Source of the DNA: Candidatus Scalindua japonica
GTDB taxonomy: Bacteria > Planctomycetota > Brocadiia > Brocadiales > Scalinduaceae
Length of the DNA: 64,000 bases
Reading direction: 5' to 3'
Assembly: GCF_002443295.1 (NCBI RefSeq)
Contig: NZ_BAOS01000007.1
Span: 1 to 64,000, forward strand
Below are positions 14,994-23,365 of this stretch, piece after piece. Positions within the stretch are counted from its first letter, which is position 1. Each line of letters opens with the position of its first letter. The position numbers were made by a program, and so were the translations under genes. The notes beneath the pieces are model-generated. The model had not been told where the DNA came from. It saw only the letters and a program-made list of their open reading frames with translations, and ran no database searches.

Positions 14994-17111
14994 TTAGCTT
15001 ACACCTAAGTACTCCCGTATTCCTGCACCAAATTTATTACTGAATGCCTTATCAACCTTTTCAATCGGATCACTGCCGAGAAATTCGAAAAGTTTTTCGA
15101 GCCTCTCTTCTCTTTCTCCCTTATCAGAGATACTTTTCAGCGCGACAATATCGTCTTCTATTTCAAAATATTTTATCTTTACATCAAGGGGGAGCTGCCA
15201 GAATAGCAGAAATCCTCTTTCAGGAAAGTCCACATCTAATATCTTATAGCAATACCGCATAAAGGTTTTTTCTATGCTCTCTCTGATTGCAGAGATCTTT
15301 TCTCTTTCACTCTGTAAGGTATCCAAATTACACGGTTTACCAACAACCTCAATATATACTTTTACCTTTGGCTCTGTTCCTGAAGGACGGACAATTATTC
15401 GTATGCTTTGCGTATCAGGCGTACTATCAAGATTGAATAGTATTACATTTCTTGATGCTTTATCTGTAGGAGACAAAAACGGCTCACCGTCCCATCTGTC
15501 AACCTTTTCATTCACAACAAAATCACTCAATGACCCAACATCGTTCTTTCTCAAATGGTCCATGATGAGGGCAATCTGCTCCATTCCTTTTGCACCCGTT
15601 AACCGAATTTCAGTCAGATAATTATGACAATATCCGTACTGCGAGTATATCTCATCAAGATAGTCCATTAACGTTTTGCTATCTCTTTTAAGTTCGGCCG
15701 CAAGTTCAGACAACCATACTGCGGCACACGCGGCATCTTTATCCCTCGAATAATTTCCCACAATAAATCCGTGACTCTCTTCAGTCCCCAAAATAAACTT
15801 CTGCATCTTACCGGATTTTTCCATTCTGTTCATCTCAGCGCCTATATATTTGAAACCGACCAGAAGATCCGGGATACATTGAATACTGTTTTCCTTTGTT
15901 ATTTTCTCAATCAGTGAGTTGGTCACGCCTGTTTTTATAACGATGCAATCTTCGCTCAATATATTTTTATCTCGATATTTTGAAATGCCGTATTGGGTCA
16001 ATATAATTCCAATCTCGTTTCCATTGAGAAACATCCATGAACCATTATGTTTTACCATGATACCGATTCTGTCTGCATCAGGGTCCGTACTGATGATGAC
16101 ATCAGCATTCACCTCTTCAGCAGCCGATAAAGAAGTGTCAAATGATTCTCTTACTTCAGGATTAGGAATATTGAATGTAACATTTTCAAACGCGCCGCTC
16201 AAATTTGACGTCTTTGGATCAAGCACAACATCAAAGTTCATCTGCTCTAATATCGGATGAACAGATGTCAGTCCTGTCCCATGTAGTGGAGAATAGAGTA
16301 TCTTCAACTCTCTTTCCTGAGAAAGTGACAGTGATGAGACAGTGTTCCAGAATGCTTCATCAACCTCTTTACCAATATACTCAATCAGCCCATTTTCTTC
16401 AGATACACCAAGATCCATAGTCTTGATCTCTTGAACGTTCTTTGTCACTTCATTGACCAGATTCTGATCATCGGGAGGTATTAACTGACCTCCAAATTCA
16501 TCATACACCTTTTTCCCATTATCTGTCGGCTGGTTGTGACTGGCGCTGATCATAATACCTGAAATCGCTTTAAGGTGACGGATTGCAAAAGAAAGTTCCG
16601 GAGTGCTTCTTACTCCGTCGAACATTAACACTTTTATCCCGTTTGCCGTGTACACTTCTGCACATGCTATGGCCAACTGCTTACAATTGAGATTCATTAC
16701 GGGGTTATCAATAGTGTCATTATAAACTCCCTTTTGTATATACTCTCTGACGTCATAGGAAATAACAATCCCTCTTCTCTTTGCTTCTTCTCCATACTGT
16801 TTGTAAAGATATTGCGAATGTCCCTGTGCTGATGCCTTTATTGTCCAGAGATTTATTCTATTTGGCCCAATCCCCACCGGCCCCCTTCTGCCTCCTGTCC
16901 CAAATGGAATAACCTGATAAAAAGAGTCTAACAGAAAATCCCATTTCCCGGAATTAATCAAATATGCTATTTGAGTCGCATAACTGCTGAACATCTCATC
17001 AGTCAACCATTCCTCAAGGTTCTCTAAAGCGGAATCTACATACTGTCTTCCAATATCTAATGTATTGAAACCATCTCTGGCCTTTTCAAGCAATTGACTA
17101 CTGTCTATCAT
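14994..17111 (-). CDS. Alpha-D-phosphohexomutase (phosphoglucomutase/phosphomannomutase)
   Basis: Interconverts hexose 1- and 6-phosphates for sugar-nucleotide and polysaccharide synthesis. The active-site loop GIMISASHNQPTDNG places the phosphoserine at S191. The metal-binding loop is DPDADRIG (342-349), the sugar-binding loop GTEESHGF, and the phosphate-binding loop RPSGTEPK near the C terminus. At 705 residues it is longer than the usual 450-580. There is an N-terminal extension of about 65 residues and about 90 residues after the phosphate loop without a domain I recognise. GGAG seven bases ahead supports the ATG. Confidence 0.9.
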   Translation of the reverse strand: MIDSSQLLEKARDGFNTLDIGRQYVDSALENLEEWLTDEMFSSYATQIAYLINSGKWDFLLDSFYQVIPFGTGGRRGPVGIGPNRINLWTIKASAQGHSQYLYKQYGEEAKRRGIVISYDVREYIQKGVYNDTIDNPVMNLNCKQLAIACAEVYTANGIKVLMFDGVRSTPELSFAIRHLKAISGIMISASHNQPTDNGKKVYDEFGGQLIPPDDQNLVNEVTKNVQEIKTMDLGVSEENGLIEYIGKEVDEAFWNTVSSLSLSQERELKILYSPLHGTGLTSVHPILEQMNFDVVLDPKTSNLSGAFENVTFNIPNPEVRESFDTSLSAAEEVNADVIISTDPDADRIGIMVKHNGSWMFLNGNEIGIILTQYGISKYRDKNILSEDCIVIKTGVTNSLIEKITKENSIQCIPDLLVGFKYIGAEMNRMEKSGKMQKFILGTEESHGFIVGNYSRDKDAACAAVWLSELAAELKRDSKTLMDYLDEIYSQYGYCHNYLTEIRLTGAKGMEQIALIMDHLRKNDVGSLSDFVVNEKVDRWDGEPFLSPTDKASRNVILFNLDSTPDTQSIRIIVRPSGTEPKVKVYIEVVGKPCNLDTLQSEREKISAIRESIEKTFMRYCYKILDVDFPERGFLLFWQLPLDVKIKYFEIEDDIVALKSISDKGEREERLEKLFEFLGSDPIEKVDKAFSNKFGAGIREYLGVS

Positions 17112-17342
17112 TTTAATTTCTCCATTTTTATACTAACATCACTTTTAAGTGCAAAACACTGCACATCATCAGAAGGCTTACCTGAGATTGCAACAGGTTT
17201 GGTTACTTCAGGGTGAACAAAATTTCTGTGACTTCCCTTACCTCACTTATTTACAAAACCTGCATTTTTCAATTCTTTTACAAAGTACCTTATCTTACGA
17301 GGCATTATACTATTTTTCTATTTAAAGAACTAACACTTTTAG
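17112..17342. other. Intergenic region, no feature seen
   Basis: This 231-base AT-rich gap lies between the 5'-nucleotidase stop and the mutase start. Both strands lack ORFs with ribosome sites, hairpins or recognisable repeats. It presumably contains the mutase promoter. Confidence 0.4.
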
Positions 17343-18857
17343 TTACCTGTTACCACCATACATTTTCTTCAATATAGCTATCAAGGCTTTACGCATATCA
17401 CCATGGTTACCCACATCAGAAATATCCTTATTCTCTTCAGTCAAATAATCTAAGCCGATTTCTTTACCCGTAAGCAGAAAATCATTAATTGCAACATTGT
17501 ATATCTTCTCCGGTTTTAATTTTATCCCGGTTATCTGCCATGTGGAACCATCATTACTGAGAATTACATTTATGGTCTGAAGGTATCCGCCGGTACCTCG
17601 ATTCTTTCGACCCTGATCAAGGACGCGTTTCAGCAAGCTACCCTTCATCTTAACTGATAACACGTCACCTCCAAACGGCATGATCCTGAGAATATCATAC
17701 TCCGTTACTTTTCCAGGAGGAATAACATCATCTATCCTGACCGAACCTCCATTGAAAATGGCCAATTCTGCTCCAGGAGACACTTCCTGCATTCCTTCAC
17801 CAATCAATTCTGTAAGCCTGGTAGAGTTGTTTCTAACGCTCGACTCAAGTCCGTCCAGTGATTCTGTAGTCATAACTACCATATTCTCAGGTTCAAAGCC
17901 TGCTCTCCTGAATCCTTTATACCCGGCATCACGCCATCTCTTAATGACCTTTGCCGTTTTCGGATCGTCGGGTATCTCACTGGTAATAAACCGGATTCGG
18001 GATACAATTTCCAGATCCATTTTGTCTGTATTAAAGAACAATTCATGAACATAAACCGTACGGGCATTGGCATCAGCTTTGGATATCGGTGTGAAATTCA
18101 GACCACGCCATACCTGAATATTTTCGTGCTCATGCCCACCTAAAATCAAGTCAATATCAGGAAGTTCTTTTGCAATCCGCATGTCCTCTTCAATAGCAAG
18201 ATGAGTGACCGCTATCAGGATATCCACCTTGCTTCGCAACCTCTCTACCATTTTCCTGGCAGTATCAATGGGGTTTTTGTAGGAAACATAAGGTTTCTGG
18301 TTACCTGCTAATGTTACACCAAACAGACCGATGCGTACCTTCTTGCCTGAATCATCAGTAACAACAATAATCTTATTCTCAGAGACTCCGGGGAATGAAT
18401 TCCCTTTTTCATCAAACACATTGCTTGATATCCAGGTAGCATTGGATTCACTTAATCTTTTATAGAATGAATCTTTATTAAGATCAAATTCGTGGTTTCC
18501 AAAAGTGACAAAATCGAGTCCAAGTGTATTCAATGTTGCCACCATCTGGCGACCATCCAGACGTCCACCCTTATATGGAGCTGTTCCCAAAGCAGATGGG
18601 CTGAACAGATCTCCGGCAAGTATTGCATAGGTATTCGGGTTCTCTTTCAGAAACCGCTTCTTCAAGGTAGCGACACGTGCAAGACCGCCTTGTGTCCCTC
18701 CGCTGACTGGGTCAATCTCATAGACATCGTTGAAATGAAGCAGTGTTATTTTAACAACATCTCCGGCTGAGAGTCCTGGCATTGCAGCAAAGAGTGATAA
18801 CAAAAAGCAGACAAATGTTGCTGCAAGTGATATATTAAAAACTCTCATTTTCTTCAT
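17343..18857 (-). CDS. Secreted 5'-nucleotidase / metallophosphoesterase (UshA/YfkN family)
   Basis: Periplasmic two-domain nucleotidase releasing nucleosides and phosphate from nucleotides. A signal peptide of about 31 residues ends GLSAGD. The metallophosphatase domain shows LLHFNDVYEID, LAGDLFSPS, FGNHEFDL, VTHLAIEEDM and GGHEHE, the five metal-ligand blocks of this family in order. The C-terminal 5'-nucleotidase domain (AIFNGGSVRIDDVIPPG; MPFGGDVLSVKMKG; GTGGYLQ) provides substrate binding. Full length, 504 residues. AAGGAG seven bases ahead supports the start. Confidence 0.93.
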   Translation of the reverse strand: MKKMRVFNISLAATFVCFLLSLFAAMPGLSAGDVVKITLLHFNDVYEIDPVSGGTQGGLARVATLKKRFLKENPNTYAILAGDLFSPSALGTAPYKGGRLDGRQMVATLNTLGLDFVTFGNHEFDLNKDSFYKRLSESNATWISSNVFDEKGNSFPGVSENKIIVVTDDSGKKVRIGLFGVTLAGNQKPYVSYKNPIDTARKMVERLRSKVDILIAVTHLAIEEDMRIAKELPDIDLILGGHEHENIQVWRGLNFTPISKADANARTVYVHELFFNTDKMDLEIVSRIRFITSEIPDDPKTAKVIKRWRDAGYKGFRRAGFEPENMVVMTTESLDGLESSVRNNSTRLTELIGEGMQEVSPGAELAIFNGGSVRIDDVIPPGKVTEYDILRIMPFGGDVLSVKMKGSLLKRVLDQGRKNRGTGGYLQTINVILSNDGSTWQITGIKLKPEKIYNVAINDFLLTGKEIGLDYLTEENKDISDVGNHGDMRKALIAILKKMYGGNR

Positions 18858-18965
18858 ATAGGTTCTCCTTATGTTGTATTTCTGTTCAACAGTTCCACTG
18901 CTGAGCGCCAGGATATCAGGGTTTTACTTTTAGAATACATCCTTAGCTGCCTCTCAAAACGTTAG

Positions 18966-19075
18966 TAGTAGAACCACCGGATAGCAGCAAAGACAGACCT
19001 CTCTTAGGAAAGGATTCCCGTTAAATGCAGGGTGAATTAAGCGAAGCGAGTCTGCCTTTACACTGGTGGTTTCTA
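18966..19075. repeat. Nested inverted-repeat element of about 110 bases
   Basis: The outer arms TAGAACCACC (18969-18978) and GGTGGTTTCTA (19065-19075) pair with one bulge. Inside them CAAAGACAGAC (about 18988-18998) pairs with GTCTGCCTTTA (19050-19060) with a wobble. The central ~50 bases contain GCGAAGCGAG. It abuts the stop codon of the glycosyltransferase gene and lies upstream of the nucleotidase gene. It may be a small non-autonomous mobile element or a structured RNA, and I cannot choose between them. Confidence 0.5.
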
Positions 19076-20023
19076 TTACGATGTTCTCTGAATTCCCATA
19101 CTATCCGGGCACATGAGCAGGTGCCATACAAATAGTTTATAGTATTTCAGCAACCTGTTCCTGAGTCCCTCTGTTTGAAAAAGTGTTATCACGTTTCCTG
19201 AAATATTCAATATTAGGTTTACGAATATCTTACACGGTTTCAAAATACGAACTATAAGGTACACTATCGTAGTTCTGTTCTTTCTGAAAAATTTGTATAG
19301 AGATTTGTAATATTCAATCTGTGATCTCCAGGGATTCTTCTTCTTACTATGACCTGAAAGGTGAAAAACCTCAGCATCGGGCACATGATACACTTTCCAC
19401 CCTTTCTTATACATTCTGAAACACCAGTCAGTCTCTTCAAGGAAAATAAAATAATCCTCATCAAACATTCCAACCTCTTCCATGGCCTCTTTCCTGACAA
19501 TCATGCATGCGCCTATAACTGAATCTACCTCTATCGGCTCCTGATAACTCCTGTTCTTACTCGGGTATTTGTTCGGAAAGAAGAGACGCAAAATATTTTT
19601 ATTAAATATTTCTGTCTCTATGGAAGGAAAGTTGTCTATTGAATTCTGCCTTGATCCGTCATCGTTCAAAAGTTGAACTCCGGCTATTCCAGCGCGGGGA
19701 GTCCCTGTCATAAAGGCTAGTAGTTTCTCTATCGAGTGCTCCTTCAGGACGGCATCTGAGTTGAGGAGTACAGCAAACCTTCCCCGCATTATGTTGAATG
19801 CCTGGTTATTTGCATGAGCAAATCCGGTATTAACTTCATTCTCTATGAGCTTTACATCGGGAAATTCCTTTTTTACTGCCATCTGACTCCCGTCTTTTGA
19901 ATTGTTATCAACAACATGAATCTCAAAATTTATATCTGTAACGGTCTTATAAATTGAGTGCAGACAATCCATAAGGATTTTGCGGGTATTCCAGTTTACA
20001 ATTATGAATGATATATCTACCAA
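19076..20023 (-). CDS. GT2-family glycosyltransferase (rhamnosyltransferase-like)
   Basis: Inverting GT-A glycosyltransferase, probably building LPS core, O-antigen or another surface glycan at the cytoplasmic face. It opens with DISFIIVNWNTRKILMDCL, has the nucleotide-binding VDNNSKDGS and the variant DxD region LLNSDAVL, and later ACMIVRKEAMEEVGMFDEDY and EETDWCFRMYKKGWKV, typical of WbbL-like enzymes. About 80 C-terminal residues are basic and hydrophobic and may touch the membrane. The start is a TTG that overlaps the upstream kinase stop codon (TTGGTAG), so translation is coupled. Confidence 0.88.
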   Translation of the reverse strand: MVDISFIIVNWNTRKILMDCLHSIYKTVTDINFEIHVVDNNSKDGSQMAVKKEFPDVKLIENEVNTGFAHANNQAFNIMRGRFAVLLNSDAVLKEHSIEKLLAFMTGTPRAGIAGVQLLNDDGSRQNSIDNFPSIETEIFNKNILRLFFPNKYPSKNRSYQEPIEVDSVIGACMIVRKEAMEEVGMFDEDYFIFLEETDWCFRMYKKGWKVYHVPDAEVFHLSGHSKKKNPWRSQIEYYKSLYKFFRKNRTTIVYLIVRILKPCKIFVNLILNISGNVITLFQTEGLRNRLLKYYKLFVWHLLMCPDSMGIQRTS

Positions 20024-21975
20024 TCTTCTGTCACATCTCCCCGGGATGAAACGTAGAGTATTTTTTCTCCCCCGCTGAGGTTTACAATTTTCCTCAGTAT
20101 GTTTTTCTTTTCATGCATTATACCGCACTGATCAAGGTATGCATTTAAGAATCTTAATCGGTCCGTCAAAGTAAACAGTCTCGGTGTTGACAGGTTTATC
20201 TGTGACAGATTCTTCACCCTTTTTCTGACAGTAATCTCATCCCTGAAAGAGACCTTATCGAAATCCAGAAATATGAAACCAAAAGAGCCGTCCTTCTCCT
20301 TCACCATGATATTACACGTCTTCAGATCATGATGGAAGATTTTGTAATTGTGCATCATCCCCAGAGTTTTTGCAAAATCATTTATAAACAACCTTTTCTT
20401 TTTCACCATTTCACGTGATGGACGATACTTTTGATTAGTTTCTGTAAGGTATATGCCATCATTCTTTACCTCCCCTTTTTCCCCTCCTTTAGAAGGAGTG
20501 GATGAGACGGTAGTTGAAATATATTTTTTTGAATCTAATCCTTGATAAGGTGGGGTTATGTGGTTGCTTACTTTATTCAGAGTAGATTCCATTTGATTAT
20601 TGAAATGCTTTAATATGTACCTATCCATCTCCAGACTATCTTTGACCTCTTCCATGATAACATAACTACCAGTAGGTATTCCTGATATACTTTTCTCAAC
20701 TAAAGCCAGTGGTAACGGCGTTTTGAAGCCGTATACCCTTAAACCGTTACCAGCCACCCATGCCTTCCTGCCAGCTGTGCCACGGAATATATTTTTAAGA
20801 ATGCATCCCAGGCATCCTACCCTATACTGTTTTACTACAACATTTCGAACCGTTTTGTCATTAAGAATGTTCTTAGTTAATACCGTCCTGGAATCACGTT
20901 TTATGATTGCTTTACTGTCATTATTAACCAAAGCATTATTATGCTTTTCAATCAAATTCAGAAGATTGCCCGTATTATAACCTTTTCTGTAATATATTTT
21001 CACACCAGCAAACCTTTTCCTTGAGAACACACTCGTCTCTTTCTGGCATCTTTTCAGTCTGCTTCGGTAATGGATGCTTCTTATTCTGGATGATTGATCA
21101 TCTATTTGTCTAATGAGTGATTGTTCAGCGCCAGGCAATATTCTATAATATTTTACAACCACTCCTCTTTCCCCTCCTTGAGAAGGAGGGGCTATGGGAT
21201 GGTTGTCTTTTTGAGATTGAATATATTCATTCTTATTGCTTATAAAAGCATCAGTACCATATGAGCGTATAAAATTTTCTTTATCAGCCATTGTCATTAT
21301 TGATGATAGTGAGTTGAAAATCTGTGCGAGATTGAATATTCTCTTTCTTGTAGACATGTTCTTAAATATTTTTACACGATGCAGGTCCATTAAGTACAAA
21401 TCAGAATCAGATACAGTATGTTCCTTCTTGAATTTTATCAAAATATTGCCTGCATGAAGATCATAGTGACAAAATCCCTTCTCATGAATATCTCTAATAA
21501 ACAGTGCCAGTTTGTTCAGAAGCGCTATCTTTTCAGACTCCTTTTCCACTGACAAATTGCCTGCTAAATTGTCCTGGCAAAATTCCAGGAAATCTTCACT
21601 ATTTGTAACCGTCTCTGTAACCATAAGGAGAGATCTATTTCCCTCTGATATTGCAAGAGGCAGTGCAGTATTGACACCTTTACCTAACAATGCATTTGCC
21701 ACCATCCACTCTGTTCTGGCTTTAGTTGGTACAAAAAGATGCTTTATATAATCTTTATAGTCACCTTTTTTGAAATACTTAATGTATATTCCTTTTTCAC
21801 TTATGTCCGATCCCGACATTGAAATTACCGATCGCACCCTGTTTTCTTTTATTAATGTATAGTCCTTACCATTTAAGTCTGAAAGAAAATTATCAGGATC
21901 AAACCTGTTAGGAATCTTTTCATACCCTTCCCTTACCATCCAATCGTTTCCATTTTTGATGGTTTTTATTGACAT
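20017..21975 (-). CDS. Tandem LPS (Kdo/heptose-type) kinase with two kinase domains
   Basis: Two eukaryotic-like kinase folds in one 652-residue chain, of the WaaP/KdkA/InaA type that phosphorylates sugars of the LPS core. The first has HYDLHAGNILI with D172 and N177 and a metal site at D197 (YLMDLHR). The second has HHDLKTCNIMV with D550 and N555 and a metal site at D571 (FLDFD). Each is preceded by a similar 'AGRKAW...LPLAL' or 'KARTEW...LPLAI' segment, so the gene arose by duplication. Residues about 258-273 and 471-505, between and within the domains, are encoded by palindromic repeat copies and look like inserted peptides. Overlap with the GT2 gene suggests a joint role in LPS core assembly. 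Confidence 0.85.
   Translation of the reverse strand: MSIKTIKNGNDWMVREGYEKIPNRFDPDNFLSDLNGKDYTLIKENRVRSVISMSGSDISEKGIYIKYFKKGDYKDYIKHLFVPTKARTEWMVANALLGKGVNTALPLAISEGNRSLLMVTETVTNSEDFLEFCQDNLAGNLSVEKESEKIALLNKLALFIRDIHEKGFCHYDLHAGNILIKFKKEHTVSDSDLYLMDLHRVKIFKNMSTRKRIFNLAQIFNSLSSIMTMADKENFIRSYGTDAFISNKNEYIQSQKDNHPIAPPSQGGERGVVVKYYRILPGAEQSLIRQIDDQSSRIRSIHYRSRLKRCQKETSVFSRKRFAGVKIYYRKGYNTGNLLNLIEKHNNALVNNDSKAIIKRDSRTVLTKNILNDKTVRNVVVKQYRVGCLGCILKNIFRGTAGRKAWVAGNGLRVYGFKTPLPLALVEKSISGIPTGSYVIMEEVKDSLEMDRYILKHFNNQMESTLNKVSNHITPPYQGLDSKKYISTTVSSTPSKGGEKGEVKNDGIYLTETNQKYRPSREMVKKKRLFINDFAKTLGMMHNYKIFHHDLKTCNIMVKEKDGSFGFIFLDFDKVSFRDEITVRKRVKNLSQINLSTPRLFTLTDRLRFLNAYLDQCGIMHEKKNILRKIVNLSGGEKILYVSSRGDVTEDW
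20461..20565. repeat. Palindromic repeat copy inside the second kinase domain
   Basis: CCCCTCCTT (20481-20489) and AAGGAGTGG (20493-20501) flank a three-base loop. The region on to about 20565 includes a second half-copy (TTGATAAGGTGGGG). In the kinase reading frame it encodes a Pro/Gly/Lys-rich stretch (TPSKGGEKGEV) similar to that encoded by the copy at 21157. No frame is broken. Confidence 0.6.
21157..21204. repeat. 48-bp palindromic repeat encoding an in-frame insert
   Basis: CCCCTCCTT (21171-21179), GAG, AAGGAGGGG (21183-21191) form a perfect 9-bp stem. The outer ends AACCACTCC and GGGATGGTT extend the symmetry. The 48 bases equal 16 codons and insert NHPIAPPSQGGERGVV between the two kinase domains. 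This is comparable in principle to the coding palindromic elements known from Rickettsia, though the sequence is different. Confidence 0.7.
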
Positions 21976-22254
21976 AGTATTTTTACCATAATAAGTTAAA
22001 AGCGTCTAACGTTGGATGTAAGCGAAAAAAGTGAAAGTTTCTTATAAACTTTAAGCAACATTACCTGGTTATGAGATTTAAATGCAAAATAAGGATAACT
22101 CTAAGAAATGCCGAAATCAAGAAAAAACAGAAGGTTATCAATAATGAAACACGGGCTTTTGTTACTCCTTAAAGAGTAGTGAGTGAGTTCTTTCGTAACT
22201 GTTGATTGGTTGTTTTTTATTGGTTTTAATGCGCAGTCAACAAAACAGACAATA

Positions 22255-23286
22255 TTACTCCGGTATATTTTCCTCATCATAATGTGATATTTCTCTGAGG
22301 CTCATGCCCTCTCTCCATAGAAACAGCAACCCGGCAATAGTAACAGGTATGACACTTATTGCCCAGAGTAATATCGCAAAACTTTGAGCGGATGATATAC
22401 TGACATCAAATACATTTAAAGATTTCTGTGTTGCAATATGAAAAACCCCTATAAAACCAGGCGCTTGCGGCAGTGCTACGGCAAGTGCTAAACATACGAT
22501 AACGAAACAAGCACCGGCAAAAGATAAACCTATGCTGAATGAGTAGCACAATACATATACAGATGCCGCATTGAAAAACCATATAATAAGAGATAATATC
22601 CCTACCCATATCAACTTTGTTTTATGGTCAAAGATCTGAAGACCTGAAACAAATGAATGAAGCAAATTGACCAGTGTATCTCTTAGATTATGCGGAAAAA
22701 CAAAGAGCATCTTCTCAAAAACGGCTCCCGCTTTTTCAGGATACAACGACAACAAAAACATAGACGTTATCGCACATATTCCAAAAAAAGCCATGATAAC
22801 AGACCATTTTTTTAATTGGTGAATTATGCTTTGGGAATCTGTTTCTGAAGGCAGAAAATAGAAAAGCAGAGAGGCGATTACTATAATACCGAGGACATCA
22901 AATATCCTCTCCATCACTATTGTGGCAAATAAGGTTGAAATTTTTATTTTTTCCTTCCTGGCTATCATAGCCGGCCTTATAACTTCACCAAGTCTGGCAG
23001 GCAACAAATTATTTGCCATAAAGCCAATCACAACCACAGAAAACAGATTTACTATCGATATTTTCTTTACCGGTGACAGCAACACCTCCCACCTGATCGC
23101 CCTTAAATAGTAATTTACAAATAAGATAATTATAGTAGGGAAAATATAAATATATCTGGCCTCTCTAAAAGCCATTCCCAAGCTTGTCCATTCAATCTTT
23201 CTCACAAAAAGCCATGAACAAATAAAACTAATCAAAATCCCCGCAATAAACAGTATTCTTTTTTTATGTGGTTTCAATAGTTTCAC
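22255..23286 (-). CDS. Lysylphosphatidylglycerol synthase TM-region / AglD-like flippase family protein
   Basis: Integral membrane protein of about eight TM helices in 343 residues, of the UPF0104/LPG_synthase_TM family. Members move or modify lipid-linked substrates at the inner membrane. The family motifs RAIRWEVLL, FMANNLLPARLGEVIRP (residues ~90-105), VMERIFDVLGI and PQAPGFIGVFH are all present. The start is GTG. It lies upstream of the LPS kinase and GT2 genes on the same strand, which supports a role in envelope glycoconjugates. The 278 bases between it and the kinase gene show no feature. Confidence 0.88.
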   Translation of the reverse strand: MKLLKPHKKRILFIAGILISFICSWLFVRKIEWTSLGMAFREARYIYIFPTIIILFVNYYLRAIRWEVLLSPVKKISIVNLFSVVVIGFMANNLLPARLGEVIRPAMIARKEKIKISTLFATIVMERIFDVLGIIVIASLLFYFLPSETDSQSIIHQLKKWSVIMAFFGICAITSMFLLSLYPEKAGAVFEKMLFVFPHNLRDTLVNLLHSFVSGLQIFDHKTKLIWVGILSLIIWFFNAASVYVLCYSFSIGLSFAGACFVIVCLALAVALPQAPGFIGVFHIATQKSLNVFDVSISSAQSFAILLWAISVIPVTIAGLLFLWREGMSLREISHYDEENIPE

Positions 23287-23319
23287 TCCATGCGGTAGTA
23301 GTTGAACAGCTATAGTTTT

Positions 23320-23350
23320 GGCTGTCCGGCAGTAAAACTACCGGACAGTC
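23320..23350. terminator. Strong hairpin between clpB and the flippase-like gene
   Basis: GGCTGTCCGG (23320-23329) pairs with CCGGACAGTC (23341-23350), with one G-T pair, over an 11-base loop. On the plus strand a T-run follows (AGAAATTTTTTAC). On the minus strand, where both flanking genes lie, the hairpin comes 16 bases after the clpB stop but is followed by only AAAACT. It may end or slow clpB transcription or stabilise its 3' end. Confidence 0.5.
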
Positions 23351-23365
23351 AGAAATTTTTTACTA

